Part shown: piece after piece, positions 28,625-34,911 of the stretch
How the letters are laid out: the number at the start of each line of letters is the position of its first letter
How positions within the stretch are numbered: the stretch's first letter is position 1
Origin: Candidatus Sulfotelmatobacter sp.
Lineage (GTDB): Bacteria; Acidobacteriota; Terriglobia; Terriglobales; Acidobacteriaceae
DNA: 34,911 nt
NCBI GenBank assembly: GCA_030038125.1
Contig: JASHPL010000248.1
Span: 1-34,911, forward strand
Direction of reading: 5' to 3'
Made by a program: the position numbers and the translations under genes
Notes under the pieces: model-generated
Told to the model about the DNA's origin: nothing
The model's input: the letters and a program-made list of their open reading frames with translations, nothing else
Databases searched by the model: none

Positions 28625-28873
28625 CGATTTTAATGGATGAATATACGATTGGGCTACTGATTGTTTGCGTTAGCGATGCGCCAAATCACGCCACAAAGAT
28701 TCTTGGCCGTCCGTTAGGGATACGTCAAAATCGCCACCCCCACGTTTTCGGCCGCACGTCTGCATTACTGCTCAATCACGTCTGGGTTACTATCCGCCGG
28801 GAGAGGATTTTTAAGCATTTTTTTAGTAGCCGGCGTACGATTGCTTCCCTTGAGGAGGTCTTAGGAAGTCTCG

Positions 28874-29128
28874 GTGAGCCGCATGCCTCTACACGTCAAC
28901 GACGGATTTGATGGCGCCTCGGTAACGCTGCGGGGAAGCGTCGCAAGGGTTATCCGGTCGGTGTCAAACAACGGTTCCGACTCAATCGAGATTCTCATCG
29001 ATGGCGCGGAAACCCTGTATCGCGAGATTCGGATCAGCAATCTATTGAAAGACCTGGACGGCAAAGATGTGACTCTTCAACCAGGGTCGGAAGTTGAGAT
29101 AACCATCAAATTCCGCGCGGGAAAATAG
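28874..29128 (+). CDS. Small hypothetical protein
   Basis: 84-aa ORF; GTG 28874 or ATG 28883. Confidence 0.55.
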   Translation: MSRMPLHVNDGFDGASVTLRGSVARVIRSVSNNGSDSIEILIDGAETLYREIRISNLLKDLDGKDVTLQPGSEVEITIKFRAGK

Positions 29129-29306
29129 AAGGACTCACCACCGACTTATCGATCTCGGAGAGGACCCACCTGTTCGTTTCTGGACAGCTGATTCCACTGC
29201 CGTACAAGCTGAAGATACACACCACTCCTTGACGTTCGACGCGTTCCTTAAAATCAGCGGTTTGCAGGGACATCGATTTGGCCCGCGGGGTGCAATTTCT
29301 GTGGGC

Positions 29307-30476
29307 ATGGAAGCCGCACTGCTGCAGCGAGAATATCCGGAAGCGCAATCCACGACGGGCCACGTGCTGATTGCCGACGATCAGAAGCACATCCTGGATG
29401 CATTGCAGCTACTGCTGAAAAGTTGTGGGTTCTCGACGGAAGCTGTCACTCATCCGGCACAGGCGTTGAATCTGGTGAAGGGTGGCCAATTCGACGCCGT
29501 GTTGATGGACCTGAATTATGCGCGTGATACCACCGGCGGCAAGGAAGGGCTGGAACTGGTATCGGAGATTCGCTCGATGGATCAACTCCTGCCGGTGGTA
29601 GTGATGACGGCGTGGGGCAGCGTGGACCTGGCGGTTGAAGCAATGCAGCGTGGTGCTTCAGATTTCGTGGAAAAGCCATGGGACAATGAGCAACTCCTGC
29701 AGAAGTTGCACAGTCAGTTGTCCCGGGCGGAAGCACAGCGATTGCAGCAACGGCAACGCGATTACGAATTGCAGGAGGCACGCGACATTCAGGAAAATCT
29801 GCTGCCCAAGGAATTGCCGGAGGTGGCAGGCTTTGAGGTGGCCGGCATGACGAAGCCGCTGCGCTTCGTGGGCGGCGATTATTACAGCGTCATGCGACTT
29901 AGCCAGCGGCATACCGCACTGTGTATTGGCGACGTGGCTGGGAAGGGACTGCCCGCAGCTCTGCTGATGTCGAGCCTGCAGGCAGCGCTGAAACCGCTGA
30001 TCGGTCAGAGGCTGGCGCCGCACGAACTGTGCCGCCGGCTCAACCGCATCATGTGTGACCTGATGCCGCTGGGAAAATTCATTTCACTGTTTTACGCTGT
30101 GCTGGACAGCAGCGACAATCGCCTGACTTATTGCAATGCTGGGCACAATCCGCCGTTGCTGATGCGGGCGGACGGGAGCTTCGCGGAGTTGAATTCCGAG
30201 GGAGCCGTGCTCGGGCAGTTTCCCGATTGGCCATATCAACAACGCGACCTGCGCATGAGCAGGGGCGACAAGCTGCTGCTCTTCACTGACGGATTAGTGG
30301 AAGCGAGCGACGCGAACGACGAGCCCTTTGGCGAGCAAAACCTGCTCCGCATCGCGCGGGAGAATCCCAGTTCACGCGCCCGGGATCTGATGGGCTCGCT
30401 GATACAGGCAGCCTCGCAACATTGCGGCGGGCATTTCCAGGATGATGCAAGCCTGATCGTGCTTAAGGCTATCTAG
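29307..30476 (+). CDS. Response-regulator receiver fused to SpoIIE/PP2C-type serine phosphatase
   Basis: HVLIADDQKHILDALQLLLKSCG...DAVLMDLNYARD...VVVMTAWGSVDLAVEAMQRGASDFVEKPWDNEQLL; ARDIQENLLPKELPEVAGFEVAGMTKPLRFVGGDYYSVMRL...FTDGLVEASD. Confidence 0.9.
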   Translation: MEAALLQREYPEAQSTTGHVLIADDQKHILDALQLLLKSCGFSTEAVTHPAQALNLVKGGQFDAVLMDLNYARDTTGGKEGLELVSEIRSMDQLLPVVVMTAWGSVDLAVEAMQRGASDFVEKPWDNEQLLQKLHSQLSRAEAQRLQQRQRDYELQEARDIQENLLPKELPEVAGFEVAGMTKPLRFVGGDYYSVMRLSQRHTALCIGDVAGKGLPAALLMSSLQAALKPLIGQRLAPHELCRRLNRIMCDLMPLGKFISLFYAVLDSSDNRLTYCNAGHNPPLLMRADGSFAELNSEGAVLGQFPDWPYQQRDLRMSRGDKLLLFTDGLVEASDANDEPFGEQNLLRIARENPSSRARDLMGSLIQAASQHCGGHFQDDASLIVLKAI

Positions 30477-30612
30477 CAAAAGTGACTCGGACTTGGCCAT
30501 TCGCGAGACATTCAACTCTCTTAGCCTGCGTCAGCCTTGCCTGGCGGTTTGATTCTGCCGAATCCCTTCAAATAGACTGACATATTCAGTCTCTTCTGCA
30601 GGTCCTACACTT

Positions 30613-32592
30613 ATGGCCGACAGCATTCAGATCAAGTTTCCTGACGGAAGCGAGAACGAATTTCCGAGGGGAACGACTGCGCTCCAGGTCGCGAAGTCCA
30701 TCAGCCCGCGGTTAGCCGATGCGGCTCTGGTCGCCAAAGTATCTTCGAACGGGGATAAGTCGGGCGACAGCACCGGTGCGTTGATCGATCTCACTCGCCC
30801 GCTCGAAAAAGACACCGACCTTCGCATCCTGACGGAAAAGGATCCCGAAGCGCTGCACGTTTACCGGCACTCTTCGGCACATCTGCTGGCCGCGGCGGTG
30901 CTCGAACTCTTCCCCGAGACCAAGCTCGGGCACGGGCCCGCGACCGAGACTGGATTCTTTTACGACTTTTATCGTCCCACGCCGTTCACGCCCGAGGATC
31001 TTGAAAAGATCGAAAAGAAGATGCAGGAACTCGTGGCGCAGAACATTCCCTACGCGCGCGAATTTCTGCCTCGCGACCAGGGGCTGGCCGAGTTCAAAAA
31101 AGAAGGCGATTTCATGAAGTGCCATTTCATCGAGCAATTCACCAAGCCCGATGAAATGATTTCGATCTACCGCACCGGCAAGTTCGTCGATTTCTGCCGC
31201 GGGCCGCACATCCCTTCGACGGGCAAGATCAAAGCTTTCAAGCTGCTCAACATTGCCGGCGCGTATTGGCTAGGCGATGAGAAGAATCCGCAACTGCAGC
31301 GGATTTACGGGACTTCTTTTTTCTCGAAGAAAGATCTCGAAGACTACCTGAAGCAAGTCGAAGAAACCAAGAAGCGCGACCATCGCGTTCTGGGCAAGCA
31401 GCTCGATCTTTTCTCGATTCAGGAGCTGGCCGGGCCGGGCCTGATTTTCTGGCATCCCAAGGGCGGAATCATCCGCAAAGAGATGGAAGACTGGATGCGC
31501 GAGCAGTACCTCAAGCGCGGATATTCGATGGTCTATACGCCGCACGTGATGCGACGTCAGTTGTGGCAGACCTCAGGGCACGAGGGCTATTACTCGCAGA
31601 ACATGTTCGACGCCATGGAGCTCGACGACGCCGAATATCGCTTGAAGCCGATGAACTGCCCCGGTCACATCCTGATCTACAAAGATTCGCTGAAATCCTA
31701 TCGCGATTTGCCGGTGCGCTTGGGCGAGCTGGGCACGGTCTATCGGTATGAGCGATCGGGCGTGATGCATGGCTTGCTGCGCGTGCGCGGATTCACGCAG
31801 GACGACTCCCACATCTTCTGCACGCCGGAGCAGATCGAAGCCGAGATTGCAGGTTGCCTCGATTTCGCTTTCGATGTGTTAAAGCATTTCGGGTTCGATC
31901 AGTATCAGACCGAGCTTTCGACGTGGAATCCGGAGGACCGGAAGAATTTCGTCGGCCGGGAAGAGCAGTGGAACCACGCTACCGAGTCGCTGGAAAAGGT
32001 CATGAAGGAGAAGAAAATTGAGTACAAGACGATTCCCGGCGAAGCAGCGTTCTATGGGCCGAAGATTGATATCAAGCTGGTCGATGCGATCGGACGACCG
32101 TGGCAGCTCTCGACGATCCAGTTCGATTTCAACCTGCCCCAGCGCTTCGGCCTAGAGTACGTGGCCGAGGATGGTTCGCGCAAGCAGCCGGTAATGGTGC
32201 ATCGCGCGCTCTATGGATCAGTCGAGCGTTTCTTCGGCGTGCTGATCGAGCACTATGCGGGAGCGTTTCCAGTGTGGCTGTCGCCGGTGCAGGTGGTGAT
32301 GATTCCGATCAGCGAGCGCCATGCGGAGTACGCGCGGAAAATAGCGGATCAGCTTAAGGCGATCGGCGTGCGCGTCGAAGTCGATGCGCGCAACGAAAAA
32401 ATGAACGCCAAGATTCGCGAGCATGCGCTGCAGAAAGTTCCATTTCTGCTAGTGGTTGGAGATAAAGAGGCGGAGGCGGGAAAGGTGAACGTCCGCACGC
32501 GGGGAAAAGAGAAGACAGAAGACATTCCGGCCGCTGAGTTCGTGGACAAGATTCGGAGGCTTATTGCGGAGAAGAAGGCGACCTTAGACTAG
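30613..32592 (+). CDS. thrS: Threonyl-tRNA synthetase
   Basis: 659 aa; TGS domain, HRHSSAHLLAAAVLELFP, MNCPGHILIYKDSLKSYRDLPVRLGELGTVYRYERSGVMHGLLRVRGFTQDDSHIFC. Confidence 0.98.
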   Translation: MADSIQIKFPDGSENEFPRGTTALQVAKSISPRLADAALVAKVSSNGDKSGDSTGALIDLTRPLEKDTDLRILTEKDPEALHVYRHSSAHLLAAAVLELFPETKLGHGPATETGFFYDFYRPTPFTPEDLEKIEKKMQELVAQNIPYAREFLPRDQGLAEFKKEGDFMKCHFIEQFTKPDEMISIYRTGKFVDFCRGPHIPSTGKIKAFKLLNIAGAYWLGDEKNPQLQRIYGTSFFSKKDLEDYLKQVEETKKRDHRVLGKQLDLFSIQELAGPGLIFWHPKGGIIRKEMEDWMREQYLKRGYSMVYTPHVMRRQLWQTSGHEGYYSQNMFDAMELDDAEYRLKPMNCPGHILIYKDSLKSYRDLPVRLGELGTVYRYERSGVMHGLLRVRGFTQDDSHIFCTPEQIEAEIAGCLDFAFDVLKHFGFDQYQTELSTWNPEDRKNFVGREEQWNHATESLEKVMKEKKIEYKTIPGEAAFYGPKIDIKLVDAIGRPWQLSTIQFDFNLPQRFGLEYVAEDGSRKQPVMVHRALYGSVERFFGVLIEHYAGAFPVWLSPVQVVMIPISERHAEYARKIADQLKAIGVRVEVDARNEKMNAKIREHALQKVPFLLVVGDKEAEAGKVNVRTRGKEKTEDIPAAEFVDKIRRLIAEKKATLD

Positions 32593-32613
32593 CCTGTCCT
32601 TCGGCAATTCTCA

Positions 32614-32740
32614 TGTAGGGACGGCCGCTCTCGGCCGTCCGGCAGAGCGCCAGCTCGCCACTGTTGTCTTGGGGCCTGGGATCTCGAGAAATCCCCAATT
32701 GAGCAGAACTCCGCGCAGGCCGGGCGCGGCTGTCCCTGCA
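32614..32740. repeat. Family A repeat with inverted terminal partner (127-bp MITE/REPIN-like unit)
   Basis: Left TGTAGGGACGGCCG..., right end CGGCTGTCCCTGCA (revcomp TGCAGGGACAGCCG; 12/14 match); perfect 9-bp hairpin GGACGGCCG-CTCT-CGGCCGTCC at 32619-32640. Confidence 0.65.
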
Positions 32741-32764
32741 CGAGCGTTGCGCTACCATGTTTTC

Positions 32765-34435
32765 GTGCATCAAGTCGAGGAGCAACTGCTCGCCCACATC
32801 CGTCGGCACGAACTTCTCAAGCCCGGTGATCGCCTCGGTGTCGCCGTTTCCGGCGGAATTGATTCGACCGCGCTGTTGCGGCTGCTCCTGGAACTGCGCT
32901 TCGAACTGGGAATTGTTCTCTCCGTCGTTCATTTCAATCACAAGCTGCGCGGGACGCAATCGGATGCCGACGAGGAATTCGTCCGCAATCTGGCGCGGGA
33001 GCATGATCTGGAATTCCACGTGGATCAGGCGGATGTCGCCGCAGATGCGCAGGAGAAAGGCATTAGCGTAGAAACCGCGGCGCGCGAGCTGCGGTATGAA
33101 TTCTTTCGTTCCTTGATTCGGGGAGGAGCTAGTGCACAGAAAGTCGCTCCCCCCACCCCTACGACTCGCTCCGCTGGCTCAGAGCAGGCTCTCTCGCGAA
33201 ATGGGCGAGACGAGTGGTTCAACCGCGAGAAGCTCGAAAAGATCGCGACCGGGCACACGCTCGATGATCAGGCGGAAACAGTGCTGATGCGGATCATTCG
33301 CGGGGCGGGGATGCGAGGGCTGGGCGCGATCTATCCGCGCATTCAGGTTGACGATCAGACTGATGAGCACTGCGGCGAAATTGTGCGCCCGTTGCTCGAA
33401 ACTCGCCGCTGCGAACTCGAGGCATACCTTAAGGATCTTGATCAGAGCTGGCGCGAAGACGCGACCAACGCCGATCATCACTTCACGCGCAACCGCGTCC
33501 GCAGACTGCTCATTCCTCTGCTGCAAAGAGAATTCAACCCGAGCATCGCGCAGAGTCTGACGGAATTGGCGGAAATTGCCCGGGAAGAAGAAGAGTATTG
33601 GCAGAATGAAATCTCCGGCTGGATGGGCACGGCGGTGCATTGGTCGGAGCCGGAATGGGTACGCGGTTCGCAGTGGCAATCGCAGCTGGTTCAGATTGGA
33701 AGCTCAAGTAGACAGGAACGCCAGACCAGAGAACTCAATGCTGATCCGAATCTACAGGAGCGCATGGCCGGGGTTCCCTGGCGGGTAATGAATGCATCTA
33801 TCGAGCGAGTATGGCTCCTGAGCGAGCCGATCGCCGTGCAGCGCAGGCTCGTAAAAGCCATCGGGGATCACGCCGGAATCTCTCTAGAATTTAAACACGT
33901 CGAAGAAATCCTGCGGTTCGCCGCTTACGGCGGACCTTCCGGTCAGGAACTCTCCCTTCCCTCTGGATGGAAATTCGTGCGTGACCCCGAACGCCTGATC
34001 TTCGTTACTCCTGACTTGCGCCAAGCCGCGGGCAGCCGCGATTATGACTATCTTCTTCCCGTGCCTGGTACCGTTTTGGTACATGAGTTAGGCTCGCAAT
34101 TTGAAACGCAAATCGTTTCCGCAGATGGATACGCGGGGTATAATCGCCACGATCTCCTGGATCTGAAATCGCTGCCTGCGCCACTACGCTTGCGGAACTG
34201 GCGGCCCGGAGATCGGTTTTGGCCGGCCCATACCAAATCCCCCAAGAAGATCAAGGAACTGCTGCACAGGCGGCACGCATCCGAAAGCGATCGGCCGCTT
34301 TGGCCCGTCGTACAAAGCGGGAACGAAATTGTCTGGATGCGGGGGTTTGCGGTTCCGACGCGATATCAGGCCAAGGCCGGCGAAGAGGCGTTGCGGATCG
34401 TCGAGGCTGCAGTTTTCGGTGTGCCGGAGCAGTAA
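32765..34435 (+). CDS. tilS: tRNA(Ile)-lysidine synthase
   Basis: PP-loop GVAVSGGIDSTALLRLL, VHFNHKLRG, IATGHTLDDQAETVLMRIIRG; start likely GTG 32765 because the longer ORF overlaps the repeat. Confidence 0.92.
   Translation: MHQVEEQLLAHIRRHELLKPGDRLGVAVSGGIDSTALLRLLLELRFELGIVLSVVHFNHKLRGTQSDADEEFVRNLAREHDLEFHVDQADVAADAQEKGISVETAARELRYEFFRSLIRGGASAQKVAPPTPTTRSAGSEQALSRNGRDEWFNREKLEKIATGHTLDDQAETVLMRIIRGAGMRGLGAIYPRIQVDDQTDEHCGEIVRPLLETRRCELEAYLKDLDQSWREDATNADHHFTRNRVRRLLIPLLQREFNPSIAQSLTELAEIAREEEEYWQNEISGWMGTAVHWSEPEWVRGSQWQSQLVQIGSSSRQERQTRELNADPNLQERMAGVPWRVMNASIERVWLLSEPIAVQRRLVKAIGDHAGISLEFKHVEEILRFAAYGGPSGQELSLPSGWKFVRDPERLIFVTPDLRQAAGSRDYDYLLPVPGTVLVHELGSQFETQIVSADGYAGYNRHDLLDLKSLPAPLRLRNWRPGDRFWPAHTKSPKKIKELLHRRHASESDRPLWPVVQSGNEIVWMRGFAVPTRYQAKAGEEALRIVEAAVFGVPEQ
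33119..33225 (-). repeat. Probable repeat-derived insertion inside tilS
   Basis: Encodes GGASAQKVAPPTPTTRSAGSEQALSRNGRDEWFNR between conserved YEFFRSLI and KIATGHTLDDQAET; minus strand has GTAGGGGTGGGGGGAGC; AGAGC-AG-GCTCT and CTCGC..GCGAG hairpins. Confidence 0.5.
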
Positions 34436-34483
34436 AATCGAGCGTTGTCGTTTGACAGTCACAAAACTATCAATGGTGCCAGC

Positions 34484-34911
34484 ATGGAGCGTCTGCGCCA
34501 GGTCATTAGCGGCGAGCAAATCCAGAAACGCGTGAAGGAACTCGGCCGACAGATCTCCGATGACTACAAGGGAGAGACCGTGCAGCTGCTGGCGGTGCTT
34601 GAGAATGCGTTCATATTTCTTGCCGACCTGGTCCGGGCACTGGACGTCCCAGTGGTGTGCCAGTTCATAAAGCCCAAATACAGCCGCTCGCAGAAGGGCG
34701 CCGTAGGCGACGTGATGGAGATTTTTTTCAGCCACGAACCGGATATCCGTGGCCAGCACATTTTGGTGGTGGAAGGCCTCGTGCACTCAGGAGTCACCAG
34801 CGAGTTTTTGATGGGCGATTTGCGGGCCCGCGGTGCAGCCTCTGTAAAACTCGTAACCCTGCTCGATCGCCAGGCCGCGCGCCGCGTTCCCTTGCAGCCG
34901 GATTATTTCGG
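34484..34911 (+). CDS. hpt: Hypoxanthine phosphoribosyltransferase-like protein, 3'-truncated by window end
   Basis: Hand translation MERLRQVISGEQIQKRVKELGRQISDDYKGETVQLLAVLENAFIFLADLVRALDVPVVCQFIKPKYSRSQKGAVGDVMEIFFSHEPDIRGQHILVVEGLVHSGVTSEFLMGDLRARGAASVKLVTLLDRQAARR; tilS-hpt order is common. Confidence 0.8.
   Translation, partial: MERLRQVISGEQIQKRVKELGRQISDDYKGETVQLLAVLENAFIFLADLVRALDVPVVCQFIKPKYSRSQKGAVGDVMEIFFSHEPDIRGQHILVVEGLVHSGVTSEFLMGDLRARGAASVKLVTLLDRQAARRVPLQPDYF

Noticed and set aside
28634-28911. 92-aa reading (MDEYTIGLLIVCVSDAPNHATK...) between the TACGAT repeats and the 28874 gene
   Set aside because: No convincing RBS or domain; overlaps the next gene out of frame.
30477-30612. 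Possible T-box leader before thrS
   Set aside because: Region is short and no T-box sequence (TGGNACCGCG) or specifier hairpin was seen.

Overview
34.9-kb bacterial chromosomal window, probably Acidobacteriota-like by gene content and protein style (inference only). It is densely coding with conventional genes: a TPR protein, OsmC, Fe/Mn SOD, a TonB-dependent receptor with a carboxypeptidase-like N-terminus, PilZ proteins, B12-dependent ribonucleotide reductase (nrdJ), an S53 (sedolisin/kumamolisin) protease, a CpaE/TadZ-like ATPase, a Sel1-repeat gene, a TonB-type protein, a large cyclase-homology protein, a receiver-SpoIIE phosphatase, thrS, tilS and a 3'-truncated hpt-like gene. I saw no rRNA, tRNA, CRISPR array or transposase. 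The most interesting signal is a family of small palindromic (double-hairpin) repeats, consensus about TGTAGGGACGGCCGCCCTCGGCCGTCCGG..GAGCGAAGCTC..GCAGC. It occurs between genes and also in frame inside nrdJ: two full copies in the same orientation and frame with compensatory stem changes, plus one half copy. A reverse-oriented related insert is likely in tilS. Other notable items: an HPRT-like protein with altered PRPP-motif catalytic residues, two candidate structured leader RNAs, a frameshifted Sel1 gene, two small Cys-rich proteins missing from or mis-started in the ORF track (58-aa zinc ribbon, 50-aa YHS), a TACGAT repeat cluster, and a perfect 9-bp inverted repeat overlapping a translation initiation region. 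All findings come from reading the sequence; no searches or folding programs were run.
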